Positions 11,155 to 19,398 of a DNA stretch of 46,041 nt are shown here, one piece after another (positions within the stretch are counted from its first letter, which is position 1; every line of letters begins with the position of its first letter). Below the pieces are notes generated by a model. It saw only the letters and a program-made list of their open reading frames with translations, did not search any database and was not told the DNA's origin. The DNA comes from Candidatus Omnitrophota bacterium. GTDB taxonomy: Bacteria; Omnitrophota; Gorgyraeia; Gygaellales; Profunditerraquicolaceae. The translations under genes were made by a program, and so were the position numbers. The stretch covers positions 1 to 46,041 of the forward strand of contig JAMWCL010000006.1 of NCBI GenBank assembly GCA_023819035.1, in the 5' to 3' direction.

Positions 11155-12663
11155 ATGGAAAGAAGACTTTTGTTGGCTTTGGGGTTATCTTTACTGGTAA
11201 TCTCTCTTTGGTCGGTACTGCTTCAGAAGCTCTCTCCTGTACCCTCTGCTCCCCAAGGAGTAATTCAACCTAACTCTTTAGATTTCAAAGACTTAGAGAA
11301 AGAATCCCCTCCCTCCTCCGCTTATATTTATACCACTGAGGACTATCAGATCCATTTTTTTGAAGAGCAAGGGGCAATCAAGGAGATAATCTTTAATAAA
11401 TATAAGAATTATCGCTTCTTTTTAAACGAGGCCTTTTCTTTAGCGATGAAGGAGCTTCTTTTTAAATTGGATTCCTCTGTCTCAGAGAAGACCCCTACCT
11501 TTCTTTACCAGGATGAAGAAAAAAGGATTACTAAGAGATTTATCCCGGGTTATCCGGATTATCTTCTGGGATTAGAGTTAGGAGTAAGGAATCTTTCTGG
11601 GCAGACCCTGGTTTTAGATTTACCCTTGGTTTTGGGAGTTTTTAATCTTAATCTACCTGTACAAAAGCGGGGTTTTCAAGAGATATATTTGCAGGGAAAA
11701 CAGAGGGATATTCGTATCAGCTTTCCCCGCAAGGAGATCTATTTACCCCAGGTAAGCTTTGTAGGATGGCGCGATAGATATTTTTGTCTCATTGTTAGCT
11801 TAGAAAATCCTCCTGAGGAGTATGCGGGATTTATTAAAAAAAGCCCAGCTAAAGAATTTAAGATGGGGATGGAAATAAAGAGGATTATGCTTAAACCCCA
11901 GCAAGAAATCCTGTTTAAATTTCGTATCTATTTGGGACCACAAGATTTAAAGATTTTAGAAAAAATAGAACCCGCCTGGTCGGTGCTTGTACATTATGGC
12001 TTCTTTGATCCTTTAACCAAGATATTATTAAAGGTATTAGGATTTTTCTATAGGATAGTAAAAAACTGGGGTATAGCCATCGTTCTCCTCAGCCTTCTGA
12101 TCTATTTAGTCCTTTTCCCATTAAGTTTAAAACAGATGCGCGCAATAAAAGAAATGACGGTCTTACAGCCAAAAATAGAAGAGTTAAGATTACTTTATAA
12201 AGATAATCCGCAAAGATTACACAAGGAAATGATGGAATTGTATCGGAAATATAAGATTAATCCTTTAGGAGGTTGCCTTCCCCTTATTTTACAGATGCCG
12301 GTTTTTCTGGCTCTTTATCAGGGTTTAACCCGCTCCATTGCTTTAAAAGAGGGTTCGTTTTTGTGGATAAAGGATCTCTCTGAGCCGGATAGATTATTTA
12401 TTTTACATACTGGCTTACCTATTATCGGAAAAGAGATTAATCTCTTGCCCATTTTATTTATCATCACCATCTTTATTCAACAGAAGCTCTCCATCCTCTC
12501 TACCGGAGTAGGACCAAAAGAAGAACAAAGATTGATGAGCATTTTCTTTACCATTTTCTTAGGAATAGTCTTTTATCATCTTCCTTCCGGATTAGTTTTA
12601 TACTGGTTCATTAATAACCTCTTAATGTTAATCTTTCATTTGCGCTTTAGAGGTTTAAGATGA
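11155..12663 (+). CDS. yidC: Membrane protein insertase YidC
   Basis: YidC inserts and folds inner-membrane proteins, alone or with Sec. The start is set to the ATG at 11155, whose product begins MERRLLLALGLSLLVISLW, a clean first membrane segment; the track's upstream part overlaps yidD. At 502 residues it is the Gram-negative form: TM1, a periplasmic beta domain of about 270 residues, then the conserved core from WGIAIVLLSLLIYLVLFPL on, with QPKIEELRLLYKDNPQRLHK, NPLGGCLPLILQMPVF and the C-terminal membrane helices. The periplasmic domain implies a diderm envelope. It overlaps the jag remnant by ATGA. Confidence 0.93.
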   Translation: MERRLLLALGLSLLVISLWSVLLQKLSPVPSAPQGVIQPNSLDFKDLEKESPPSSAYIYTTEDYQIHFFEEQGAIKEIIFNKYKNYRFFLNEAFSLAMKELLFKLDSSVSEKTPTFLYQDEEKRITKRFIPGYPDYLLGLELGVRNLSGQTLVLDLPLVLGVFNLNLPVQKRGFQEIYLQGKQRDIRISFPRKEIYLPQVSFVGWRDRYFCLIVSLENPPEEYAGFIKKSPAKEFKMGMEIKRIMLKPQQEILFKFRIYLGPQDLKILEKIEPAWSVLVHYGFFDPLTKILLKVLGFFYRIVKNWGIAIVLLSLLIYLVLFPLSLKQMRAIKEMTVLQPKIEELRLLYKDNPQRLHKEMMELYRKYKINPLGGCLPLILQMPVFLALYQGLTRSIALKEGSFLWIKDLSEPDRLFILHTGLPIIGKEINLLPILFIITIFIQQKLSILSTGVGPKEEQRLMSIFFTIFLGIVFYHLPSGLVLYWFINNLLMLIFHLRFRGLR

Positions 12664-12862
12664 GATCTGAGGAGAATTTTGGAGAGAGTGTAGAAATAGA
12701 AGGGAAGAGCGTTAAGGAAGCAATGAAAAAAGCATTAAAACTGTTTAAGATACCTCTGAATATTTAAAAATCCAGATTCTTAAGGAAGAAGAAAAAGGGG
12801 TTTTTGGTATACCAGGAGGCAAACCCGCAAAGATAAAACTAAGAATAATAAAAAAAGGATAA
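12660..12862 (+). pseudogene. Frameshifted Jag N-terminal-domain gene
   Basis: Directly after yidC (ATGA overlap) an ORF reads M-R-S-E-E-N..SVEIEGKSVKEAMKKALKLF and then hits TAA at 12765-12767. In the +1 frame the homology continues as LKIQILKEEEKGVFGIPGG and KPAKIKLRIIKKG to a stop at 12860-12862. Joined, these make one Jag_N domain of about 67 residues. The full Jag/KhpB protein also has KH and R3H RNA-binding domains, and these are absent here. So the gene is both frameshifted, by one missing base near 12760, and lacks two thirds of the normal protein. A sequencing error could explain the frameshift but not the missing domains. Confidence 0.75.
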
Positions 12863-12870
12863 AAAAATAC

Positions 12871-12898
12871 TTGACAATAAATGAGGTTTTTAGATAAT
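12871..12898 (+). promoter_or_regulatory. Promoter of the parA-parB unit
   Basis: TTGACA (12871-12876), 16 nt, GATAAT (12893-12898). It lies 57 bp before the parA ATG. The leader contains an imperfect hairpin (GCAAGGTTC...GAACTTGC) of unknown role. Confidence 0.6.
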
Positions 12899-12954
12899 AA
12901 TTTTAGGGAAAAGCAAGGTTCCTTAAAGAACTTGCTAAGATTTTTAAGAATATA

Positions 12955-13749
12955 ATGGGTAAGACTATCGCTTTATGTAACCAAAAAGGAGGTACAGGTA
13001 AGACTACCACTGCCATTAATCTGGCTACCTATTTAGCCATTTTTCCTAAGCGGGTTTTGTTAGTGGATCTGGATCCTCAAGCAAATGCTACCAGTGGCTT
13101 AGGAATAAATAAACACGATATTAAAAAAAGTACTTATCATGTGCTTTTAGAGGAGCTTGAGATAAAGGAGATCCTTCAATCTACTCCGATAGAGAACCTT
13201 ATCCTTGCTCCTTCTAATTTAGATTTAACCGGAGCAGAGGTAGAATTGGTAGGGGTTTTAGGAAGGGAGAATCGTTTAAAAAAAGGGTTAAGCTCGGTAA
13301 AGGAGGAGTTTGATTTTATCTTTATTGATTCGCCTCCTTCTTTAGGTTTATTGACCATTAATACCTTGTGCGCCGCTGATTCTGTGCTTATACCTGTCCA
13401 ATGTGAATATTATGCCTTAGAAGGATTAACACAACTTCTTAATACTATTAAACTTGTGAAAAATAACCTTAATCCTAATCTCGAGATCGAAGGGGTTCTT
13501 TTAACCATGGCAGATTTTCGCACCAATCTTACTAAAGAGATAATCCAAGAGGTAAGGGATTATTTTAAGGAAAAGGTTTATCAAACAGTAATTCCTCGTA
13601 ACGTTCGTTTAAGCGAGGCTCCGGGTTTTGGAAAACCTGTATTTTTATATGACCGAGAGTCCTTGGGAGCAAAGAAATATGAGGAATTAAGCAAAGAAAT
13701 CTTAGGCGTTCCTTTAACCCCTCAACCAATCCTTGAAGGAGAGCAATAA
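12955..13749 (+). CDS. parA: Chromosome partitioning ATPase ParA/Soj
   Basis: ParA-type ATPases bind DNA non-specifically and, with ParB-parS, segregate chromosome origins. The 264-residue product has the deviant Walker A motif QKGGTGKTTTAINLA, the A' motif LLVDLDPQANATSGLG, the B motif DFIFIDSPPSLGLLTIN and the C-terminal VIPRNVRLSEAPGFGKP typical of chromosomal Soj proteins. Its own promoter lies upstream. The stop overlaps the parB start by one base (TAATG). Confidence 0.94.
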   Translation: MGKTIALCNQKGGTGKTTTAINLATYLAIFPKRVLLVDLDPQANATSGLGINKHDIKKSTYHVLLEELEIKEILQSTPIENLILAPSNLDLTGAEVELVGVLGRENRLKKGLSSVKEEFDFIFIDSPPSLGLLTINTLCAADSVLIPVQCEYYALEGLTQLLNTIKLVKNNLNPNLEIEGVLLTMADFRTNLTKEIIQEVRDYFKEKVYQTVIPRNVRLSEAPGFGKPVFLYDRESLGAKKYEELSKEILGVPLTPQPILEGEQ

Positions 13750-14648
13750 TGTCAAGAAAAGCCTTAGGAAAAGGAATTGGTGCTTTAATCCCGGAAAAAG
13801 AAGGTCAAAAAGAAACCCAAGAAAAACAGGATAAGATTATTTATGTCCAGACTGGACAAATTAAACCTAGTCCTTATCAACCCAGAGAGGATTTTGATCT
13901 CCAAAGTTTAGAAGAATTGACCCAATCTATAAAGGAAAAAGGATTGATTCAACCTTTAATTGTGCGGAGAAAAGGGGATTATTATGAATTAATTGCCGGA
14001 GAACGTCGACTTCGTGCTGCTAACTTATTGAATATAAAAGAGATACCTGTAATCATTAAAGATGTAGATGACCGCGATTCCTTAGAGATCTCTTTGATTG
14101 AAAATGTCCAACGTCAGGCCCTTAACCCGATTGAAGAAGCGCGTGCCTATCAGTATCTTATTGATAAATTTATGGTTACACAAGAAAAGATCAGTCAGGT
14201 CTTGGGAAAGGCAAGGACAACCATTACTAATACATTGCGTTTATTGAAATTACCCCAGGAGATTCAGCAGGAGATCCGTAAGGGAAGGATCTCTTTTGCC
14301 CATGGCAAGGTTCTTTTAGAGATTGAGGATCCTAATCAACAGCGAAGACTTGCCCAGGAGATAATTCTCAAGAACCTTTCGGTAAAGGAGCTGGAGAATC
14401 TTGTTCGGCGCTATAAGCCCGTAAGAAAACAACCGGACATAAAATTGAAGGACCGCGATCCTCACCTTATGCTTTTGGAAGATAAGCTTCAGCAATGCTT
14501 AGGTACGAAGGTAAGGATTAATAAGAAGAAAAAGCATGGACATATCCGTATTGAATTTTATTCATCTCAGGATTTAGAAAGGATTATTCAGATAATCTTA
14601 GAAAAAAAGGATAATGAATCAGGCAACCCTGATCCTTATCAAACCTGA
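13749..14648 (+). CDS. parB: Chromosome partitioning protein ParB
   Basis: ParB is the parS-binding CTPase that slides along DNA around the origin. The 299-residue product has the basic N-terminal ParA-interaction tail (RKALGKGIGALIPE), the CTPase and sulfiredoxin-like domain (IKPSPYQPRE, GERRLRAANLL, IENVQRQALNPIEEA), a helix-turn-helix region (VTQEKISQVLGKARTTITN) and a C-terminal dimerisation part. It overlaps ndk by 35 bp. No parS-like TGTTTCACGTGAAACA was noticed in the window by eye. Confidence 0.93.
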   Translation: MSRKALGKGIGALIPEKEGQKETQEKQDKIIYVQTGQIKPSPYQPREDFDLQSLEELTQSIKEKGLIQPLIVRRKGDYYELIAGERRLRAANLLNIKEIPVIIKDVDDRDSLEISLIENVQRQALNPIEEARAYQYLIDKFMVTQEKISQVLGKARTTITNTLRLLKLPQEIQQEIRKGRISFAHGKVLLEIEDPNQQRRLAQEIILKNLSVKELENLVRRYKPVRKQPDIKLKDRDPHLMLLEDKLQQCLGTKVRINKKKKHGHIRIEFYSSQDLERIIQIILEKKDNESGNPDPYQT

Positions 14649-15117
14649 TGGACTTAAGAAGTCATTGACCGGAAATATCTTAACCCGTTTATCTGAGACT
14701 AAATTAGAGATTGTCGCCGCCAAGATAGTCCGCGTCTCTGATGAATTAGCCCGTAAGCACTATTATCATCTTAAGGATAAGCCATTTTTTGAAGATTTAA
14801 TTAAATATATTAAAGGTGAGTTTCACGGTCGCAGAAAGGTAATGGCTTTAGTTTATTGGGGAGAATCTGCGATTGAAAAATGCCGTGCCTTGGCGGGAGC
14901 AACTAATCCCGAGGAAGCAGAGGCTACTACCATAAGGGGTGCCTACGGAAGAATCACTACCTCAGGGGTCTATGAGAATGTCATTCATGTTTCCGCAAAT
15001 GAGGCAGAGGCGGAAAGAGAGATTAAGCTTTGGTTTCAACCCGATGAGATTATCGTTGACCTTTATCCCACAAAGGAGATTATTGAGAAGGAAAAAAAGG
15101 TGCGGGTTTGGGCTTAG
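14614..15117 (+). CDS. ndk: Nucleoside diphosphate kinase
   Basis: Ndk transfers the gamma-phosphate between nucleoside triphosphates and diphosphates through a phosphohistidine. The product starts ATLILIKPDG like other family members, has GRRKVMALVYWGESAIEK, TIRGAYG and the catalytic histidine in YENVIHVSANEAEAEREI, where NxxHxS matches the family. It is 167 residues, about 20 to 30 longer than the common form because of a charged C-terminal tail ending KKVRVWA. The ATG lies within the end of parB, so expression is tied to the parAB unit. Confidence 0.92.
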   Translation: MNQATLILIKPDGLKKSLTGNILTRLSETKLEIVAAKIVRVSDELARKHYYHLKDKPFFEDLIKYIKGEFHGRRKVMALVYWGESAIEKCRALAGATNPEEAEATTIRGAYGRITTSGVYENVIHVSANEAEAEREIKLWFQPDEIIVDLYPTKEIIEKEKKVRVWA

Positions 15118-15128
15118 CGGGGGTTAAG

Positions 15129-15962
15129 ATGATAAAGAGCATGACCGGTTTTGGGGCAGGTCAGAAAGAAATCAGAGGTTATGGAAGGATCTCTTTAGAA
15201 CTGCGCAGTACCAACCACCGTTTTTTAGATATCGTCTGTCATTTACCGGAGGGGTTTTTAGGCTTGCAGGAGCAGATAAAAAAGGAGATCGCCGCAAAGA
15301 TTCGGCGGGGAAGGCTAACCTGTGTGCTTACCCCGCTTGCCTTAGAACCAAAGAGGGTGTTTATAGATAAGAATCTGCTTAAGGAATATCTTAGCGAATT
15401 AAAGATGGTAAAGAAAGAGATTAACCTAAATGATACCTTAAACATAGAAACCCTTATTCATCTTCCCGGGGTTTTATCTATAAAAGAGCCTGGATTATCC
15501 GATGATAAAAAAAGATTCTGGAGCTTGCTTAAGGAATTACTTAATCAAGTGTTAGAAGATTTAATCAAGATGCGCCAGAAAGAAGGAAAGGCTTTGTATG
15601 TTTATCTTAATAAAAGGATACAAAATATCCAGTTAATCTTAAAGAAGCTCGAGCGGATTTTTAACGAAAAGATCAAGCTTAAACTTCTTAAATTTAGGAC
15701 CGATGAGGAACGCGTTAATTTTTTAAAACAGGTAGATATCTCAGAAGAGTTAGACAGACTTTCTTTTCATGCAAGAAATTTTAAAAAGTCTCTTTTAAAG
15801 AATGGTTCGGTAGGAAAAGAATTAGATTTTATTGCTCAGGAGATGCAGCGTGAAGCTAATACCTTAGCAGCTAAATCCTTTGATGGAGAGATCTCTCGGA
15901 GGATAATAAAAATAAAGACGCAGATTGAAAAGATCCGCGAGCAGGTACAGAATATAGAGTGA
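15129..15962 (+). CDS. yicC: YicC family endoribonuclease
   Basis: YicC-family proteins are endoribonucleases involved in RNA turnover. The 277-residue product starts MIKSMTGFGAGQ (family N-terminus IxSMTGFG), continues with LRSTNHRFLDI, and has the C-terminal DUF1732 part with FDGEISRRIIKIKTQIEKIREQVQN. The ATG at 15129 is chosen over the track's TTG at 15108, because the family begins with these residues and a GGGG Shine-Dalgarno precedes it. The stop overlaps the gmk GTG. The yicC-gmk-rpoZ-coaBC order is widespread. Confidence 0.9.
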   Translation: MIKSMTGFGAGQKEIRGYGRISLELRSTNHRFLDIVCHLPEGFLGLQEQIKKEIAAKIRRGRLTCVLTPLALEPKRVFIDKNLLKEYLSELKMVKKEINLNDTLNIETLIHLPGVLSIKEPGLSDDKKRFWSLLKELLNQVLEDLIKMRQKEGKALYVYLNKRIQNIQLILKKLERIFNEKIKLKLLKFRTDEERVNFLKQVDISEELDRLSFHARNFKKSLLKNGSVGKELDFIAQEMQREANTLAAKSFDGEISRRIIKIKTQIEKIREQVQNIE

Positions 15963-16549
15963 AGAAGGGTTTTCTCTTTGTAATCTCAGGTCCCTCGGGT
16001 GTAGGTAAAACGACGCTCCTAAGGGAGATTCTTAAGGACCGGCTACTTAAGGATAAACTGGTGAAATCCATATCCTTTACTACTCGGCCAAAAAGAGTAA
16101 ACGAGAAGGATAAAAAGGATTATTTTTTTATCAGTAAAGAGGAATTTAAAAATAAACTTAAGGATAAAAAAATACTTGAATGGACAAGATATTTAGGTTA
16201 TGATTACGCAACGCCTAAGGATTTTGTGGAAGAACAGCTTAGACAAGGAAGATCGGTAATTTTATGTTTGGATTTTAAGGGTGCCTCTAGGATAAAAAGT
16301 CTTTATCCTCAAGATTCTGTAACTATATTTTTAAAACCACCTTCTTTAAAGGTTTTAGAACAGCGGATCCTTAAGCGTTCAAGAGGGATCTCGGGTGAAG
16401 AGCTTAGCCGGCGGTTGAAGATAGCCAAAGAGGAATTATCTCATTATAAAAAATACGATTACTGGATATTAAATAAGAATCTGAAGCAGGCAATCGAGCA
16501 ATTAAAAAGGATTATTCTGGCTAAAGTAAGCCTTCTTAAGGAGGTTTAA
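15959..16549 (+). CDS. gmk: Guanylate kinase
   Basis: Gmk phosphorylates GMP to GDP with ATP. The 196-residue product has the P-loop SGPSGVGKTTLLRE, the GMP-binding SFTTRPKRVNEKDKKDYFF and the lid region ILKRSRGISGEELSRRL. The start is a GTG at 15959 that overlaps the yicC stop (GTGA), giving MKKGFLFVISGPSG. The second half (KKYDYWILNKNL) is also typical. Confidence 0.93.
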   Translation: MKKGFLFVISGPSGVGKTTLLREILKDRLLKDKLVKSISFTTRPKRVNEKDKKDYFFISKEEFKNKLKDKKILEWTRYLGYDYATPKDFVEEQLRQGRSVILCLDFKGASRIKSLYPQDSVTIFLKPPSLKVLEQRILKRSRGISGEELSRRLKIAKEELSHYKKYDYWILNKNLKQAIEQLKRIILAKVSLLKEV

Positions 16550-16550
16550 G

Positions 16551-16769
16551 GTGATGAGCTATGTGCCGTTAGAAAAACTTATCGATAAATCACAGGATTC
16601 TGTTTACAAGCTAGTGATCCTTGCTTCCAAAAGGGCATTGGAGATTGCCGAGGGGCAACCCAGATTGGTAAATGTAGACTCGGCGATAAAGCCTTCTACG
16701 GTAGCCTTGTATGAGATTGCCGAAGGAAAGGTGCGCGCACAAAAACCCAGATCTAAAGAAAATAAATGA
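16551..16769 (+). CDS. rpoZ: RNA polymerase omega subunit
   Basis: Omega helps assemble RNA polymerase by holding beta prime. The 72-residue product has the family core YKLVILASKRALEIAEG split from VALYEIAEGKV, and sits between gmk and coaC as in many bacteria. An AGGAGG Shine-Dalgarno at 16539-16544 serves either GTG 16551 or ATG 16554, and either start is plausible. The stop overlaps the coaC ATG (ATGA). Confidence 0.88.
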   Translation: MMSYVPLEKLIDKSQDSVYKLVILASKRALEIAEGQPRLVNVDSAIKPSTVALYEIAEGKVRAQKPRSKENK

Positions 16770-17335
16770 AAAACAAAAAAAAGGAGATTATCCTAGGGGT
16801 AACCGCCAGCATTGCGATCTATAAAGCCTGCCAGCTTATCCGTCAGCTTAAAGAAGAGGGGTTTTCGGTAACGGTAGTAATGAGCAAGGAGGCAGGGAAG
16901 TTTATCCGGCCGTTGGTCTTCCAGAGTCTTTCCGGAAATAAGGTTTATCAGGGGCTTTTTGCACCTGTGCAGACCTGGGAGATTGAGCATGTCGCTTTAG
17001 CTGATAAGGCGAATCTGGTCTTAGTTGCGCCTGCGACTGCCAATATAATTGGTAAACTTGCCAGTGGTATATATGATGATTTATTAACCTGTATTATTTC
17101 TGCCACTAGGGCTCCGGTTTTGATCTGTCCAGCAATGAATGAGAATATGTATAAGAATAAGGTAGTTCAGGATAACATCAAGCGTTTAAAGCTCTATGGT
17201 TATAGATTTGTAGAGCCAAAGATAGGTAGACTTGCTTGCGGAAGGAAGGGATGGGGTCGACTTGCTGAGCCTGATGAGATTATTAAGGAGGTAAAAAGGA
17301 TTCTTAAGAATAAATCTGGCGCGGTAGCCAAGTAG
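16766..17335 (+). CDS. coaC: Phosphopantothenoylcysteine decarboxylase (CoaC half only)
   Basis: The product is an FMN-dependent decarboxylase making 4'-phosphopantetheine for coenzyme A. Its 189 residues match the flavoprotein half of CoaBC: ILGVTASIAIYKACQLIRQL, the catalytic histidine region EIEHVALADKA, APATANIIGKLASGI, the substrate clamp PAMNENMY and the Cys-containing RLACGRKGWGRLAEP. The CoaB synthetase half (another 200 or so residues) is missing. The reading frame ends with a TAG lying inside the tRNA-Cys gene that starts at 17318, so the last codons are the tRNA acceptor and D arm. CoaB must be encoded elsewhere. Confidence 0.88.
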   Translation: MKNKKKEIILGVTASIAIYKACQLIRQLKEEGFSVTVVMSKEAGKFIRPLVFQSLSGNKVYQGLFAPVQTWEIEHVALADKANLVLVAPATANIIGKLASGIYDDLLTCIISATRAPVLICPAMNENMYKNKVVQDNIKRLKLYGYRFVEPKIGRLACGRKGWGRLAEPDEIIKEVKRILKNKSGAVAK

Positions 17336-17389
17336 AAAGGCAGTGGTCTGCAAAACCATTATACGTGGGTGCAAATCCCACCCGCGCCT
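17318..17389 (+). tRNA. tRNA-Cys (GCA anticodon)
   Basis: The cloverleaf is complete: acceptor GGCGCGG/CCGCGCC with discriminator T, anticodon stem GTGGT/ACCAT with loop CTGCAAA (anticodon GCA), and T arm GTGGG-TGCAAAT-CCCAC. CCA is not encoded. The first 18 nt are also the 3' end of coaC, so tRNA processing would cut the coaC message. Confidence 0.92.
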
Positions 17390-17392
17390 TTT

Positions 17393-17475
17393 GGGCAAGT
17401 GGCGGAATGGCATACGCACAGGACTTAAAATCCTGGGTCCGAAAGGACGTGAGGGTTCGACTCCCTCCTTGCCCA
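17393..17475 (+). tRNA. tRNA-Leu (TAA anticodon)
   Basis: The acceptor is GGGCAAG/CTTGCCC with discriminator A. The anticodon loop CTTAAAA gives TAA, which reads UUA. The long variable arm (GGTCCGAAAGGAC) marks a class II tRNA. It lies 3 bp after tRNA-Cys and 12 bp before tRNA-Val. CCA is not encoded. UUA/TTA leucine codons are used heavily in this window. Confidence 0.92.
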
Positions 17476-17487
17476 TCTTAGGTTTGT

Positions 17488-17564
17488 GGGCGGTTGGCGC
17501 AGTTGGTTAGCGCGTTAGTTTGACATACTAAAGGTCACAGGTTCGAGTCCTGTACCGCCCACCA
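17488..17564 (+). tRNA. tRNA-Val (GAC anticodon)
   Basis: The acceptor is GGGCGGT/ACCGCCC, the D arm contains GCGCAGTTGGTTAGCGC, the anticodon loop is TTGACAT (anticodon GAC) and the T arm has GGTTCGAGTCC. Unlike its neighbours it encodes the terminal CCA. Confidence 0.93.
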
Positions 17565-17651
17565 GCGATGCAAGGGTTACCCTGATCTTTTCGTAAATTT
17601 TAGCAGGTGGATTTGCTTTTTAAGAGGTAGTGTAGTTTAGAAAGGATTAAC

Positions 17652-19373
17652 ATGGATTTAAATATCTTAAGGCATTCCTGCGCGCATATTATGGCCCAGG
17701 CGGTAAAGGAGCTTTGGCCTGCAACAAAATTAGGGATTGGTCCAGCCATTGAGGATGGTTTCTATTACGACTTTGATAAAAAAGACCCCTTTGATGAACA
17801 AGACCTAAGAAAGATAGAGGAAAAAATGCAGGAGATTATTCAGAAGGATTTACCTTTTAACCGCCGGGAGATCCCCAAAGAAGAGGCAAAGAGGATCTTT
17901 AAGGCCTTAAATGAGGACTATAAACTTATTCTGTTAGAGGAGATCCCTGAGGATAAGGTTTGCATATATAAAACCGGTGAGGGATTTGTGGATCTGTGTA
18001 GAGGGCCTCATGTAGAATCTACGGGCAAGGTTAGATTCTTTAAGTTATTATCCGTAGCCGGAGCTTATTGGCATGGGATTGAAACCAATCCTATGCTCCA
18101 GAGGATCTATGGTACATGCTTTAACACCGCTGAGGAATTAAATACCTATCTTAAAGATTTAGAGGAGGCAAGGCTACGGGATCATCGCAGGTTAGGTCCT
18201 CAGTTAGAATTCTTTGATATCTATTATCAGGAGGCAGGTGCAGGATTGGTTTTTTATCATCCTAAGGGAGCACTTTTAAGGATGATTATCGAGGATTACG
18301 AAAGAAGCCAGCATCTTAAGCGAGGGTATCAACTGGTAGTCACCCCGCATATTATGCAGACAGAGCTTTGGCAGACCTCAGGACACTATGATTACTATAA
18401 AGAGAATATGTATACCTTTAAGATTGAAGATAAGGAATATGTGGTTAAGCCCATGAATTGCCCGGGGCATATCTTAATTTATAAATCTAAGCTGCGCAGT
18501 TATAAGGAACTGCCTATTCGTTATTTTGAATTAGGCACAGTTTATCGACGGGAGAAAGCAGGGGTATTACATGGATTGTTAAGGGTGCGGGGCTTTACCC
18601 AGGATGATGCCCATATCTTTTGTTTGCCTGCACAGCTTAAAGATGAGATAAGCTCGATTATTGATTTTGTCTTTGAGACAATGAAGGTCTTTGGTTTTGA
18701 TGATGTAGGGATTGAGTTAAGCACGCGGCCGGAAAAATATATTGGGACAGAACAGGATTGGCAAGAAGCCACCCTGGCCTTAGAGGAGGTCTTAAAAGAA
18801 AGAAGGCTACCTTACCAGATAAATATAGGAGAAGGTGCCTTTTATGGTCCAAAGATAGATATAAAACTAAAGGACGCCTTAAAGCGAAGGTGGCAGTGTG
18901 CTACTATTCAATGTGATTTTGCTTTACCGAAGAGATTTAAGCTTACCTATATAGATAAGGATGGCAAAGAAAAGCAGCCCGTAATGTTACACCGGGTTTT
19001 ATTGGGAAGCCTGGAGCGATTTGTGGGAGCTTTATTGGAGCATTATAAAGGTGCCTTACCTTTATGGCTTTCTCCCATCCAGATAAGGATTATTCCTTTA
19101 AGGGATGAATTTAATGACTATGCTCAACAGATCAAACGGATTCTCCAAGATAATAATCTGCGTATAGATATAGATGAGGCAGATGAAACACTCGATAAAA
19201 GGATCCGCAATGCTGAATTAGAAAGGATTCCTTACATCTTAATCCTGGGTAAGCGTGAATATGAGACCAGCCAGATCTCGGTAAGAAAAAGAGGGATGCA
19301 GGATTTAGGAAGGATGAAGCTGGAGGAGCTGGTAAAAAGGATAAAACAGGAGCTTCAGAAAGAGATTTATTAA
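17652..19373 (+). CDS. thrS: Threonine--tRNA ligase lacking the TGS domain
   Basis: ThrRS charges tRNA-Thr and removes mischarged serine. The 573-residue product starts directly in the editing domain (LRHSCAHIMAQAVKEL, with the H-x-x-x-H pair, and CRGPHVESTGKV), so the N-terminal TGS domain of about 60 residues is absent. The catalytic core follows with its zinc ligands in VKPMNCPGH, DDAHIF and MLHRVLLGSLERF, motif 2 in YRREKAGVLHGLLRVRGFTQ, and a C-terminal anticodon-binding domain (IQIRIIPLRDEFNDYA). The ATG follows an AAAGGA-like site. No T-box or threonine-tRNA mimic is evident in the 87-bp leader. Confidence 0.93.
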   Translation: MDLNILRHSCAHIMAQAVKELWPATKLGIGPAIEDGFYYDFDKKDPFDEQDLRKIEEKMQEIIQKDLPFNRREIPKEEAKRIFKALNEDYKLILLEEIPEDKVCIYKTGEGFVDLCRGPHVESTGKVRFFKLLSVAGAYWHGIETNPMLQRIYGTCFNTAEELNTYLKDLEEARLRDHRRLGPQLEFFDIYYQEAGAGLVFYHPKGALLRMIIEDYERSQHLKRGYQLVVTPHIMQTELWQTSGHYDYYKENMYTFKIEDKEYVVKPMNCPGHILIYKSKLRSYKELPIRYFELGTVYRREKAGVLHGLLRVRGFTQDDAHIFCLPAQLKDEISSIIDFVFETMKVFGFDDVGIELSTRPEKYIGTEQDWQEATLALEEVLKERRLPYQINIGEGAFYGPKIDIKLKDALKRRWQCATIQCDFALPKRFKLTYIDKDGKEKQPVMLHRVLLGSLERFVGALLEHYKGALPLWLSPIQIRIIPLRDEFNDYAQQIKRILQDNNLRIDIDEADETLDKRIRNAELERIPYILILGKREYETSQISVRKRGMQDLGRMKLEELVKRIKQELQKEIY

Positions 19374-19380
19374 AGGACAA

Positions 19381-19398
19381 AAGGAGGTGGTCCATATT
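19381..19398 (+). promoter_or_regulatory. infC ribosome-binding site with AUU start codon
   Basis: A full Shine-Dalgarno AAGGAGG (19381-19387) is followed after 8 nt by ATT at 19396. The only in-frame canonical-type start in the track, GTG at 19387, overlaps the Shine-Dalgarno itself and cannot be used with it. AUU start codons are known for infC in other bacteria, where IF3 discriminates against them and thereby limits its own synthesis. Confidence 0.75.

Noticed and set aside
17186-17476. Minus-strand 96-codon ORF over the tRNA cluster
   Set aside because: It is antisense to tRNA-Cys and tRNA-Leu and the coaC end; phrases such as GVEPSRPFGPR are common spurious translations of tRNA genes.
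17565-17651. T-box or other riboswitch upstream of thrS
   Set aside because: The 87-bp leader is too short for a T-box and lacks its conserved elements and a terminator stem.
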